Origin: Xylaria sp. FL1777
Lineage: Eukaryota > Ascomycota > Sordariomycetes > Xylariales > Xylariaceae
Assembly (NCBI GenBank): GCA_022578965.1
Contig: MU400682.1
Coordinates: 1-64,000, forward strand
Reading direction: 5' to 3'
DNA length: 64,000 nucleotides
Shown: positions 12,927 to 25,464 of the stretch, piece by piece
Layout of the letters: each line of letters opens with the position of its first letter
How positions within the stretch are numbered: the stretch's first letter is position 1
Notes under the pieces: model-generated
Told to the model about the DNA's origin: nothing
What the model saw: only the letters and a program-made list of their open reading frames with translations
Database searches by the model: none
Position numbers and translations under genes: made by a program

Positions 12927-15900
12927 CTACCACAATTCAATCTCATACTTTTTGTCTCCTACGCGATGTTTCTGTTTGGCCCTTTTCTTCTTTGCCGGGA
13001 CTTCTTCCTGATCCTCTTCTACCTGTCGTTTCTTCGTCCGCGCAGAAGCAACAGCAGCCACAAGTTTATCATACCCCTCGGCGGACAGCACCGGATTCAT
13101 CCAAGCTTTGGCTGTTCTAGATGCCTTTCGGCGGGCGGGGATTTTCGATAGTACGAGTGCGAAGATCCTAATTAAGAAATCCTCATTGTTCAACTTCGTT
13201 TCTGTACGAAACGGGACATCCCCTTGCTCCCAATCCCAGTAATCGTTCGTCCCGATACAATTTAGAAGCTTGGGAGACTTTAACATGGTAACCATGGTCT
13301 CCTCGTAAGCTTCTGGTCTTTTGCACAAGTACACGCGTGCAATTGCGTAGAGCAATATATTGAATATTGATAGCTGATACACAGATTGGCCAATGTGTAC
13401 ATTAATAATGATTGTTGGGTCCGCTCCATAATTTAGCATGGTAAATAGTATCTTGCTCTCCACGTAGGCAAGCAGGGTATCGATCCAGTGCAGCTCATCG
13501 CCTGATAACAATTGGACTAGCAGATACTTCCACGGACTCTTAAACTCCTGTGGTGATGGCTGGTTCGGGAGGAGTTGGTCTGGATTGTGGCCGTTTTGCA
13601 ATAATTGTTTAAGAATCCAATACTGGTCTTCCACAGCTAGCTTCCACGATGGATCCAAAATCGAAAAAAGAGGAGAGCGAAACTGGTCTGCGTACTGGCA
13701 CATGAAGAACCTTGGGTCAGCGATTAGCTTGTTGCGGATATAGCCGCCAACCCCAGCTTGTAATACCCCCTGACGAAAGATATCTCTTGCGAATGAGGGG
13801 TTGGTCATCTCTATCTGCCCTCGCGAGAGCATCTGTGCGATACTATGTTCCATATTGTCGAGAAGCGCTGCCGTTAGCACCTTCGAACTTTCATCCTTCA
13901 GTTCGGCGAGGCGAGCGTACTGAAGAGCTTGTCTTAACCTCATAACGAAACCGTGGACCTCGCTCATTGGACCGTCACAAGCTTCCGCCTTGGTACACGA
14001 AAATGTTGACCTTTTGATCCATGCAATGAAGGCTTTCAGTATAGATAGACTTGGGTTGTGGCTAATTTTGACCTGACTCCTAAGGAATTCAGACATCTCG
14101 TCGGTGCGGAGGAAGTCGTAGACCGTTCTATGGAGAAATTCCATGCGGTCTCCGTTACGTTCTAAAAGCCCTTTGCAGCGTCCATTGATGCGCCGCGATA
14201 TAGTGCTAAAGAGCTTATTCAACGCTACAAAGTCCGTTGTCATAAGGGTCGTGGGCTCTTCGAGAGCGTAATTATCGTTGTCGTCGAACTCGCGATCGTG
14301 GAAAGAGTATATTTCCAGCCACAGCGGCTCTTGCGCCTCAAGTGCTAGTGACAGCGTTGCAGCCATTATCTTTCCGTAAAATGGGTCCACGGTTTGTATG
14401 ATATGCTTGAAAAATTCTTCGAGATCCGTGGGGAGGCTACAAAGCCGATTTTGTAGTTCGAAGACGCTGTCATCATTAGTGAGGCCTTCCCGCAGCAAGT
14501 GGACGACTAACGTCACCCATAGGAAGACACCATTAGACTTGAGCACCACATCGTCGACGAGAGACCTGAAAGAGGTGTGGCCGGCTTCTTGTTGAAGAAC
14601 ACTCCACCTAGGATGTTCTTTCAGGCGAAACTCTGTATAATGGCGGATGTCACCACGGGTAAGCTCGTGCATATAGAGCTTGAAACTTGGCTTGCCCCCG
14701 AGTACATCTTCAAATACATTCCAAGGCCTACTCGACACACACACTTTTATGAGAGGACTCTGAGACAGCTGCTTGAGCGTTTCACAAATCTCCAAGTGGT
14801 CGCCTTCGAATTCGTCTAGGCCGTCGATAAAGTAACAAATCTTGCTTGGTAAGATCTCAGTTTCTGTGCCAAAAAGCCTGAGTAGTGCCTCGAGCTCGAA
14901 CTGAGTCCATTTAGACTGATCCCCGGATCTTTGCCAGCGATCCGCTAGTAGTTTAGGAATTAACATTGGTTTCAAAGATAGTATTCCGAACACGAGGGAT
15001 CGTAAGAGACCTTCGAGTGATCGCTGGATTGGTGTGCCATAGATGGTGAAGTAGTGGCTGCTTATGAGTAGTTCATGCGTCCCGGCCCACTTCTGGAGAC
15101 ATTTTTTCGTCTCTTTGCTGTCGGCAATCGATTTCATGAAGGTGGACTTCCCCGATCCTGGTTTTCCAGAGACCCAGAAGAGTCCGTCGTTGGTCGGGAG
15201 CCAGCGTCGTAGCCTGCCGTATTTCTCCTCTGTCTCCTCTGTCTTTTCTAAGCTCCATCCAAAGGTAGTAAAATGGGCATCCGGTATCTTTTCGTGTCGA
15301 GCGGTTCGGTCTTTATAGTTGAGTGTGGCTAGAATCTGGGCTTCTTTTTCAAAAACCTGGGTCTCAAGTGACAGGTCGGAGAAGCTAGCACAGATACTCC
15401 TGACAGAATCGTCGCATGCAGGTTTATTTTGATCGTGTTCCTTAATCTTATTTTTAAGACCTTTGATCTCTTTAAGTATATCATCCAATCTTGAGTCTGT
15501 ATCGAGTCTCCAGATACCCCGCCCAATTTCCTTGACGCGGGTGTCGAGAGTAAGTATACTCTCGCTATCTTTATAGTCAGCGCGCGCCAGCGAAACGACA
15601 GGGCGGATACACGTACTTCGCCGTAGCACATAGTAGCAGGGTCATTTGGCGATGACGGTCAGCAATCCGCGACCGCAAGTCCTCAATCTCATTTTCTTTC
15701 CGAATCTCGGCTAGGGCGGCACGGAGGCTGCCCCAATAACGCGAGCTCTTGCATGCGATGGCTCTGAGTTCGTTCATGATGCGAAGAAGGTCTTCACAGT
15801 CGCGCGCACAGGCGGCCGTGCATTCAGCCAGTGGTTTGCCATGTTTCAACGGCTTGCCAGCTTGGCCAGTGGACTGAACCAGTGGTTTCTGAAGGTGCGT

Positions 15901-16065
15901 ATTATAAGTTATCAATGTGCTGCAGATATCCTGAAAGTGGTCATTCATAGAACTGGTACCCGTGGCCGATGCGTGAAGCCTCCGGGCACCGTCTAGAAGA
16001 CCACCGACGAATTGAATAAATTGCAGGACGTTTCCTGCCACCGCCACCGCCGTAATTGCATCCAT
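12927..16065 (-). CDS. NACHT-domain STAND/NLR protein with fungal N-terminal effector-type domain
   Basis: Two exons (15617-16065 and 12927-15564, intron 15565-15616) give 1028 residues. Residues 1 to about 140 begin MDAITAVAVAGNVLQFIQFV and resemble the alpha-helical N-terminal domains (Helo-like/SesA-like) of fungal NLRs. The exact Pfam family is uncertain. The NACHT NTPase follows with Walker A GKPGSGKST (about 283-291) and Walker B CYFIDGLDEFEGD (about 393-405). The second half holds the helical NACHT-associated region and no ankyrin, WD40 or TPR array. The extreme C-terminus is basic (PAKKKRAKQKH), a possible nuclear signal. Fungal NLRs of this kind act in heterokaryon incompatibility or non-self recognition, but no such role is shown here. 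The alternative 3' splice site 4 bases upstream gives an immediate stop, which supports the junction used. Confidence 0.88.
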
Positions 16066-18223
16066 TGATCGGTTCTTGATCTTGATAGGCTTTGCAACTT
16101 ATATTTATCAGATCTTCTCGTTGACTGCACTACTATGGCTCCGCTGGCCTGCCTGGTAACACCCTGTATCTCAACAACTTCGAGATTCTCTCCGCTAGGT
16201 CGTACATGAGGTAACAGGCGCCTATTAATATGTGAGCTGATGAGAGAACATGTCTCGCAGAGGTGTAGTCTCTCGTAGAAGATAAAACCAGTGCCAACTT
16301 GAGGAGCGATTAAGTGTAGGCATTTCTGAAGATCTAAGGTCCAAGTTCTAGTGTAGTAACTAAGGTCAGAAGATCCAATATTTATATGGGATCTTCGGTA
16401 CGAGGTTCAGTCGTATCTGTATTATCCACTATACCGTGACAACATGTCGAGGACATCCTGGCATTGCTCGTATATTATTGAGAGCCACGGTTTCTCCTCG
16501 AACCCGGGCTCGGGCGCTGGGACTAGGGTATGCTGTCGTCGTAAGTGATATGTAGGTTGAAGGGGGCGGTGAACGACCCTCCCGTGTGTGCCTGTGTGGG
16601 CTGACCGCATCAGTCAGCCACTGTATCAGTAAAATGCGGCACCTTGGTCGGTCCCCGACTCAACGCTCAACGCACTACAGCCTGCATACTGTCACTGTCA
16701 CTGCCACTGCCATCACTACTACGGTGCATACGCAGTATTCAAATCTATCACAAATGGCTCGTGTCTACAATGCACCGCCTCGTCTGGTTAGCCTACAGCT
16801 AGAAGAGGGAGGCAACCCTATCCAAGCCTCAATTTGATATAAGTCATCCATCACAGCACAGTACTCTCTCTTTGCGATTAATACTGCGTTACTTTGATAC
16901 TAAGTCTTGGCATACTCACCTCTGCGTAGATCATAAAGCTTCAAACACTATATATTTTAATTAATAAGCAAAACCTAAAAGTGCAATAATGGTAGGTTAT
17001 GTGACCTGACAGAAAGCTGAGTCATCTGTGTGTGCAACAAAGCACAACATTTGAGGGGGACATAACATCTATGGGATGATAGGTGGTTGGAGTCAGCTTT
17101 TCCCTCCTCCTGTCTTTCTTTTCGATACTCGCACCAAGAGAATGCTTCGGCAGATCGATAACCTAAGATGACGGATCGGTCCGTAGTTTGAGATGATCTG
17201 CATATCAGAGATGTGCCTCACTCTCGATGAGTCAAGGACGATGATCTCTGCATCATGTCTATCACAGCTTACTTAATAAGCACGTTGTTCCCATAGGCTG
17301 AATTCTTCTTCATCTTGGTTTATTGTTACAATTTAGCTCTTAATTGGTTAACTAGAGCGTGTAAAGCGGCTACTTAAGGGGTATAGCACTGATGTACTCT
17401 CGCGATGCAACAATGCAGAAATGGAACTGCAATTACTATGGCTGGCAATTACTCTTAATATACTGTGTTATATCGCGGTAATCTAGATGATTTCCTTACC
17501 TGGAGGGGGTGGTTGAAAACAATTTCGAAACATCTCACCTCTACAGCTAGGTTCACCACCACAACTTAATGAATAGCTGTAGTATGTCGGGAACTAAGAA
17601 AAGGAAAGAAATCTAAAGCCTCGATGAAAATACCATACGTGCTGATACCGGACAATGTATCTGGTAGTTTGATATACTAGGAGTATATAATATATAGAGA
17701 GTGAGAATACAGTTATATTCAGCCGCTCACGCCATTTAGTGTCTCGGAGATGGGATCGTATGCTTGGTGACGCAACTGTATTCTGGTTTGTGTTAATGTG
17801 TTCGCTGTGATTCAATCTTATTCTCTTAAGATGTGCTTCTATTGTTGCTGCTATTGTGGTCTCAGCGACCAACTCATTCGTGCATGTTCCACGACCCCCC
17901 TCGGTGAGCTTCCTGTTCCTCCCAGCTACCTAGGTACCGTTAAAGTTGTGATTTAGGGAAACCAAAGAATAAACTAACTCTCATAAGAGTAATTTCATAT
18001 CAACTTACTTCACCACAACCTTCCAAGCTACACACCCAGCACTTTCTACTGTAAACTCCAAAGTCAACTACCTGAATATCTACCCCGAAAATTACACATT
18101 CTTTGCAGAGCAATACTTTCGTCCCTGCTTCGAATTATTTCATCTCATAACCTTTCACCTTCTCCCTTGCGCGCCTGTTACTATTTGCACTTGTCGATTA
18201 GTTTGCAAGGAACCAATGGCAAC
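16066..18223. other. Long spacer between divergent NLR and Thr-rich gene
   Basis: About 2.2 kb without a recognisable gene. It must contain the promoter of the minus-strand NLR and of the small plus-strand gene. There are GTCACTGTCACTGCCACTGCCATCAC-type short repeats near 16688-16716, AT-rich patches near 16950-16980 and 17320-17350, and one CTACCTAGGTACC word near 17926-17938. Open frames here are short and lack motifs. Confidence 0.4.
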
Positions 18224-18639
18224 ATGTCTGGTCTGCAACAAAAAGCTCTCACTCCAGTCAGTGCAGACAGCATAGGTAAGCCAACATACACACCCTAACC
18301 TTACTTCCTTCACTGCTACCTGCCTACCTAGATGCTTGATCTGAGATCTCACTAACGCACCACTCAACCATAGCTTCAACGCTACCTGGCAGCTCTACTA
18401 CTACAGCTACTACCATCACCACTACTACCACTACCACTACCACTACTGACTCGACCACAACTACCACTACCACCACTACCACCAAAACTACTGAAACCAT
18501 CAATAGTACCTCGACTTCAGCTTCAATCCCAGGCTCGACCTCAACACCAATCTCAGACAGCGACGAGGAGTTACCCCGCTCCGCCGTGCGCCGCTCTATG
18601 CGATTCAGAAACCCCTACGTAGTCGATTCCGACCAATGA
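18224..18639 (+). CDS. Small threonine-rich protein of unknown function
   Basis: Two exons (18224-18275 and 18374-18639; the 98-bp intron starts GTAAGC and ends CATAG) give a 105-residue protein. It begins MSGLQQKALTPVSADSI, passes into a Thr tract of ACT/ACC/ACA codons (about residues 25-60) and a Ser/Thr-rich part, and ends with a charged block SDSDEELPRSAVRRSMRFRN followed by PYVVDSDQ. No signal peptide or membrane segment is visible. I do not recognise the family. Support comes from an intact frame across a good intron and a non-repetitive, charged C-terminus that continues in the same frame as the repeats. The Thr tract is a trinucleotide microsatellite, so its length probably varies between strains. 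Confidence 0.6.
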
Positions 18640-19757
18640 GATGGAAGCGACTCGAGGCTCTCCTCCCCGCTCCCAATAACAGAGGAGAAGTGGCGAAGAG
18701 GTGAAGAGACACACCAAGAGGGGAATCAGGATAGACGATGAAAGGGAGGGAGCGAAGGAGATCGGAGTCACACGATGGGAAATGCTGGCTAGGCGTTGGG
18801 CGTTGGCATCGTCACCACGCCGTCCACGAGCATCCAAGCAAATAACAAGCAGATCACCCAGGTTAGCCAGATAGGTAAGGTAGCTACCTGCCACGAAACA
18901 CAGAGAGCCCGAGTCTGTGAGGAGCGACGACGAGGTAGTGCTTAACAGGCGAGTTAGTTTCAACGTGCTGAACTGAATATTATATCTTGCCATGCCGTAC
19001 TATGATGTCCTGAGGAACATCTGCCAGTGTGAACTACTTGCCTGCTAGTGATAGACACCATCATTGCCCCCGCTTGAGGCGGATAGAATATATTGCATCG
19101 GGCATATCGACTGAGGTTAGTTTATCACATTAGCCCCGAGAGCTGTGTCGTTGTAAGTATACATCGTTCAGGGATCGTCTATTTCGGGCACGTCATAGGG
19201 AGCTTGGCGCATGCGGATACAAAAACTGTCTGACATCCTGACAAAGCGGTCTAAGATAGTTGTATCTAATATAAACATCCAAAGTAAGCGTCTTCATAGC
19301 AATAAAAATGGAATTGCAGCCTTCGAGAAAAAGGGCACAGCTTGAATCTCTTCCTAGGTGATAGCTTTGTCGATTAAGCATTGAAGAACGTGCAGTAGAT
19401 TGATTATGCTAATTCTTTCTTGCCGAGAGAACTATAACCGCTAATCTGCATACCGACCCGTTCTACCCCTTCACACGACGTCGGGACATCTCCACTAAAA
19501 CCAGCAATTTCAAGATTGCCAAGAACAAGCTCCGAGACTATTAGATGGCGTGTAGGCTTCCTCGGTGGAAGGTCGTGACCCATGATTCGGTAGCAGAAAC
19601 GCTTAGTCGACTCGGAACTAGAAATAAAAACAAGGCGCAAGGATATCAGGGAACAGCTCGATATCGAATACAAACTCCACGCTAGAAAGCTCGTGTAAAA
19701 AATCACATATACCCCTTTACTCTATTCGCTCCCGACGGAAACCCAGCGAGGTCGTAC
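18640..19757. other. Intergenic, no supported gene
   Basis: A 140-codon minus-strand frame (18571-18993) overlaps the Thr-rich gene antisense and reads as low-information Leu/Ser-rich sequence. A 100-codon minus-strand frame (19404-19706) lies just after the stop of the next gene and is probably within its 3' UTR. Neither shows family motifs. Confidence 0.4.
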
Positions 19758-20355
19758 TCATATCCGATCTGTCGGTTCCACGGCTTTCATGTCAGCTGAA
19801 ATGTGCTCGTCTTGGCGCTTGAACGCACCGGTCGTCTGCCCCTCCCTCAGCGATCGCTCCAAATTATCGAGCGAGCTTCGCGCTGGTTTCTGCGAGGCGA
19901 AGCCTGCGCCGCGGTCTGCATTGTAGCGCTGATACTCGTCATGTTGCTGCTGTTGCGGCCGTGGGGGTTGACGGGCGGCCTGAGGCTGGCGAGCGCCGGA
20001 CGATGGGACCTCAAAGCCGTAGTCCTCGAGTTCTTGGTTATTCTTAGGCCACTCCTTTTCGTCCTTGCGTTTCCTGCGGAGGTGGAAAAAGGTCAATACG
20101 CCAACCGTGCCCAAAACAACGATCCCGCTATGTCGTGTGTCAGCTCAGCGTGAACCCCAACTGGAACAGCAGAGAATCCGTGATCTCTTACACAATGACA
20201 CCGATGGTAATAGGGGTACTCTTATCGGAAGTCGCGGGCTTTTCGCAGAGGTCGATATCGGGTCGGGGATGGCATTTGGCGTAATCGTCGTCGTCACGAA
20301 CGATTAGGTGCCTGGCTATCCTGCCAAATCTGATGGCGACAGCGTTGTAATCCAT
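19758..20355 (-). CDS. Single-pass membrane protein with cytosolic Gln/Pro-rich tail
   Basis: Two exons (20192-20355 and 19758-20127, intron 20128-20191) give 177 residues. The N-terminal part (MDYNAVAIRFGRIARHLIVR, then DDDDYAKCHPRPDIDLCEKP) has two Cys. It is followed by one hydrophobic segment, TIGVIVGIVVLGTVGVLTFF at about 49-69, split by the intron, and then a stop-transfer run HLRRKRKDEKEW. The remaining tail is hydrophilic, rich in Gln, Pro and Arg (about 85-125), and contains LEDYGFEVP. The layout suggests a type III-like plasma-membrane protein with the tail in the cytosol. Similar short single-TM proteins are common in Sordariomycetes, but I know of no assigned function. Confidence 0.8.
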
Positions 20356-22555
20356 GATTATGATGATGACTAGTCTGCTGATTATTCGTCGGTGGTCTCG
20401 TCCGGCGAGGATGTAAGAAATCGGAAAAGATACGGTCGTATCTGTCTAATCGTAGCGTTGGTGTTTGTTACTATGATCAACTTCGGATATTCCGCCTTTA
20501 TCGGGGATCGGAACGGTCCTCTATTGAAGAAGCGAGCGTAGATATTGGCGATTAAAAGGTTCTAGAGCTTGTATACCGGTCGAATCGTGTCCATCAGTTC
20601 GACGTGGGAAACTATAGGCAAGGAATGACACTGAAGAAGCCGTGTATGAACTGGGACAATCGTTAACGAATGAAGCCAAGAACAGATGGCCAGTGGATCA
20701 AAGTAAAAGAGATGGACAAATGAGTAAGTGATTGAATGAATGAGTGAAAGAAGGCATGTATAATCCGAGGCCTCTGTCTGAGCAAAATACCTATATCCAC
20801 CTAACCAAGGATTGTGACAAGGGGAGGGAGAGAAAGGGATGAATGAATTGGAATGAAGTCAGTCAGACATCAGTTAGCGGCAATGTTACTGGGCACTACT
20901 GCTTCCACCGAGAATGTAGTTAGGTACTTAAGTAGGTAGTATACATGCGTTGGAGCAGCATCTGCAGCGCCTGCTGCAACGTTCCCCAATGCCCTACGGT
21001 ACATCCCCTAATAGGAAGGCTAATGTCATATGATGGGTGTTGTGATTGGCTGATGCACCCCTGTTCACCTAGGTTTGCTTGTTTTGGAATTGCACCTAAC
21101 CATCCTAGCGCTCTCGTTGGTGTATCATCTGTTGTAGCACACACAGACACGAGGTACCCATATATCTGGATGTAGTGTAAGGTACTACGTATCGCATCAG
21201 GACAAGCATCATCTAACAATTTGTCGTGTCTGTACATGAATTTACAGAGGTGTTACTCTTTTTCTTTGTTATAATCCCATAATACGTTTTCCAGAATGGT
21301 ATATAGGTATGTAGTGTATGGATATATCCTTTCGCCTGTCTGGGTAGTTTTAAGAGAGTGCCTTGACCTTGTGTAACTCCTGGTATGTATAAAACGGCGT
21401 TGATGCGCCACAAGCTATAATTACCTCAGGCATACGGAAGAACCGGAAAGGGGACAAAAGAGAAACATGCACGTGCAAAGCTGAAGAATAAAAAAACAGG
21501 GAAAATAAAGGGCAAGGAGAAGAAAAACGAGAATAAAATGAAATGAAAAGAGGTTTTACCTGTCTATTTGTTACAAAGAAACAATCATATTCATTACCGG
21601 TATGTTAAACGAGAGCTTCTCAAACTTGAAGCGAAGGATACCAACTGCATGAAGGCATTTAATCTAGTTGTAGAGCTAGTGTAGGCGGAGTTGACTTTAC
21701 CTAAATGTTAGTATGCGCCTCCTCATTCCATACCGCAGACAAGACACGATCATATTGACACCATAGCATATACCTAAATACTTAACATTTGAGAATTGTT
21801 ATGAACCACATCTTTAGGTCTAGACCTAGGTTCATCAGTAGGTAGATAAGCTACTTGGAGCTATGCCCGAGTTTTCCGAGCAGTATATACTATCTCGATT
21901 CCGTGTCTGGATTGACGTAATACTATCTCCATGTCTACCTCCGCTGTAGAGGCTCCCGTCATCGAGTCTTCAACGGCGTGATTCCGCGCGGGGAAATCTT
22001 AACAAAGTTCTGATGAAATGGTCTCGTGACAACACACCGTCACAAAAAACAAAGAGATAAAACCACTGGCCATTTACTTATTGGTAGGTAGATTTATCGT
22101 ATAGGATGCGTGCTAATTGGTAAGCCCAAAAATAAAGCCAGCGAAGCTTTCCGCTAGTAACCGTCGTCTTTTGCGTGCAGTCCGGCTTCCCAATGGGGAA
22201 ACGTCAGCGTCATCTCGAGCCAGTCAGATCGCCGTGAAATAGGTCGTTGAAGTCATTCCGTGGCCCGCGACAAACCGAAGCGGAAGCTCACTTGACTTAT
22301 CTAGGTTGCTTGAAATGTAGATATGTAGGTTAGTAGTCGCCCGTCGTTCCCGCTGCTGCTGCTATTATCTCTATGAGTACTATACGAACAATAGGATTCT
22401 TCCTGTGGTTGCTATCGTAACGATTTTCTGATTCGTTTGTATGCCTGGGTATATATGAAAACCCTATCGTCTGTAAGCAAAGCCGCAAGGCACAACACGG
22501 CTGGAATTGCAGTTTAGTTTTGTTTCATTTCTCGATCGAGTCCGAGACAGACGTG
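20356..22555. other. Long spacer upstream of the membrane-protein gene and P450
   Basis: About 2.2 kb between two divergent starts, with no convincing gene. It holds a purine-rich stretch near 21470-21550 (GAAAAATAAAGGGCAAGGAGAAG-like), repeats of AATGAATGAGTGA type near 20725-20745, and GTAGGTA words. Both promoters must be in this interval, but no defined site can be named. Confidence 0.4.
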
Positions 22556-24395
22556 ATGGCGTTCGCTCATATTGGCTATCTTCTGCCCGGCGCAGTCGCA
22601 TTGGCCTTTCTCTATGTATGTTAAGAACGACGACACTTAGATGACACTTAAAATACGTGTGGTACTCGACTGACAAGTAATTTAAGGCCGCTGGACTGGT
22701 CGTATATCGCGTCTTCTTCCACCCGTTGGCTAAATACCCGGGTCCTTTCCTAGCTAAGGTTACAGATGCTTACCAGCTCTACCACGCCTGGAAGGGAGAC
22801 CGCCATCTCGAGTTTTGGCGCATGCACGAGCGATATGGTGCGTTCCTATCTTGTAGAATGAATGATGAGCGTGGAGCCGGAGAGGAAGTATTAACTAAGA
22901 TTCGTCACTTAGGTAAAATCGTACGCTTTGGGCCTAATAGTCTCTCCTTCAACTCCAATAGCGCTCTGAAGGATATCTACGGGTTTAAGGCCAATGTGCG
23001 CAAGGCCGCATTCTATGATGCTTTTGCTCACCCTGTTCCCAACACCCACAACACCCGCGACAAGAATGTGCACGCCCGTAAGCGCCGCGTTCTGTCGCAG
23101 GCCTTCTCGGACTCGGCTATGAAGGAGATGGAGCGCTATATTCTAGCAAATGTGCGGTCCTTTTGCGAGCAGGTCGGCCTCGGTGCCACCGATGATCGCA
23201 AGGGCTGGACAGTCCCCAAGAACATGGCTGACTGGTGTAACTACCTGGCCATGGATATCCTCGGCGACTTGTCCTTCGGCAAGGCCTTCCACATGCTCGA
23301 GCAGCCAGACAACCGCTATGCCCTGGAACTGGTATCACTCGCCACAACCCGGCATCTGATTGTGAGTTGTCTCGATCCGTAAGATGTCGAAATCAGACAA
23401 TGCTGACAGAACGCAACGCAATAGTGTGGAACTATGCGCCTCGTCGAGAAACTTAGTCTTGACAAAGTCCTGTTCCGGAAGATCGCCACCGGCCGAGCCA
23501 AGTACATGGCCTACAGCAAGGCGCAGCTCACAGAACGCACAAAACTCGGCGACGACACAGACCGCCGCGACTTTTTCTACCATCTGCTCAAGGCCCGCGA
23601 CCCGGAAACCGGCCAGGGTTTTGCGATGCCCGAACTCTGGGGAGAATCTAACTTGCTGTGAGTCTATTTCAGATTCTTACCTGCCTACGAGTTATGCTAA
23701 CTCAGACTTTTAGGATTATTGCTGGGTCTGACACTACCTCAACGGCCATGGCCGCTACCTTGTTCTACCTCGTCCGAAACCCACAGGCACTCGAGAAGGC
23801 TAGTGAAGAAGTGCGCGCCAAGTTCGGCGATGTTGAAGAGATTATCCAGGGCTCGCAGCTGAATTCATGCACCTACCTTCGGGCCTGCATTGATGAGGCC
23901 ATGCGCATGTCCCCTTCGGTAGGCGGCATCGCTCCCCGAGAGGTGCTTCCCGGCGGCGTTACGATCGACGGCGAGTTCGTGCCAGAGGGCGTTGTCGTCG
24001 GCACACCGCACTACACGATTCATCACAACCCATCCTACTACCCTCAGCCCTTCACGTACGTCCCTGAGCGGTGGGTAGCTGGTGCGGCGGCATCCTCGAA
24101 GATGTCCGGCGGGTCCATCACAGAACGGGACGTGGCACTGGCCCAGAGCGCCTTCTGCCCCTTCTCCATCGGCCCCCGAGGCTGCATCGGTAAGGGTCTG
24201 GCATATATCGAGCTCATGACGACGCTCGCGAGGGTTCTGTACCAGTATGATTTGCGCAAATCCGCCGGCCCTGACCCTGCGGAAGGTAGACCAGATTTGG
24301 AGTGGGGACGACAGCGCGTCGACGAGTACCAGCTGATTGACCAGTTCACAAGTCTTAAGGATGGACCGATGGTTGAGTTTAGAAAGCGCATATAA
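22556..24395 (+). CDS. Cytochrome P450 monooxygenase
   Basis: Five exons (22556-22615, 22687-22837, 22913-23361, 23425-23657, 23714-24395) give 524 residues, normal for a fungal microsomal P450. It has an N-terminal membrane anchor (YLLPGAVALAFLYAAGLVVY), a proline hinge (HPLAKYPGP), the helix I oxygen-binding motif AGSDTT (about 301-306), ExxR as EAMR (359-362), PERW, and the haem loop FSIGPRGCIGKG with Cys455. The part around RYGKIVRFGPNSLSFNS and NVHARKRRVLSQAFSDSA resembles the fungal benzoate-4-monooxygenase-like group, but the substrate cannot be told. The 75-bp third-exon junction (22838-22912) is also open in frame. I treat it as an intron because relatives run directly from RYG to IVRFGP. 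No biosynthetic cluster surrounds it. Confidence 0.92.
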
Positions 24396-25464
24396 GAAGA
24401 GATGTAAATGTTATGTACCTTAGGGCTAATGATACTAAGTTAGATTGATGAATTTGAGGGTTCCTCTCAATGCGTCTCCAGCGCTTTTAAGTAATTCATA
24501 ATGAATTCCGGAATCAGTATGAACGATATACGGACGAATTATGTTGTTCAAGAGTTGTGGTTTTGAGGACAGCGCTAGTGTGGTGATTTAACCTATCTAG
24601 ATGTTCCTCGTTACGCCGTGGGGTTTTGGAACATGGCTATGATGACTCAAGCCTTCGGAGTAGCATTTCAATCCGGAAAGATTGTGTCGTAACCTGTTGT
24701 ATGGTTAAATCTCTTTCTATATCATCTTCGTTTTTCTCTTTTTCTTTTTACCCTTCTATCGTTGTTATGATATGTTCATGGCTTCAATATGTAGATGCTT
24801 CGATCTCTCAGTATCTCTCCCAGTCCTTAGTGTGGAGTCGCTATTGCCGGTAAGACGCGGGGGATGAAGTCCGGTAATAGTATCCGGAGCCAGACTTTCT
24901 CGAAGGTCGATACGCTAAGAAACGAACGTGGAAACAACCGACTTTCTCCAAGGGTGCCCCTCACTTTGCGTACTATACGACCTCAGTTTCAATAGGGGCA
25001 GTTTGCCTCGGCAGGAGAGGAGATAGGTAGTGATCTGCTAATCCGACAGGTGGTGAATCTCGGCCGCTCGGTGTAATGATGCTATCCTAAGGTGACTTTC
25101 CTTCATCTTGGCTCGTCTGTGTGAAATGAACAAGTTGCACGCTGAACCTGTTATCTCGGACCTTTTGATTCAACTGGGTAATAATGTCCTTTTATCCCAC
25201 GTGGTACCGAGTTGACGCTGTGAGCTTAGATTAGATATAGCCTCTTTGGAGCAGATCTCGGATGGTCACTGTATTGTAATAGATCATGCTATTATCCGCA
25301 GGTAGGACGGGATTGGCTCGCTTCTAGATATTTGTGATGGTTGTATATAGTATGTGCTGTCGCCTTCATAAGGCGTGTATCCTGCAACTGTGCGAACAGA
25401 TAGGCAACAAAAGAAGGGCAGCAGGGCGAATAGTGTGTTTTCGTTAGATACCATATTTGCCAAA
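24396..25464. other. Intergenic between P450 and GH5 genes
   Basis: This holds the P450 3' flank and the promoter of the secreted glycosidase. No open frame here has a family signature. A pyrimidine-rich tract occurs near 24712-24765. Confidence 0.4.

Noticed and set aside
18216..18272. Alternative start MATCLVCNKKLSLQS upstream of the Thr-rich gene, resembling a zinc ribbon
   Set aside because: This frame stops after 19 codons just before the intron donor. The other frame continues through the splice for 105 residues.
18571..18993. 140-codon minus-strand open frame
   Set aside because: It overlaps the Thr-rich gene antisense, has low-information Leu/Ser composition and no motif. It is probably chance.
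22838..22912. In-frame 75-bp stretch of the P450 read as coding
   Set aside because: It begins GTGCGT, has a TTAACTAAG branch-like site, ends TTAG, and interrupts the conserved join RYG-IVRFGP. An intron is more likely.
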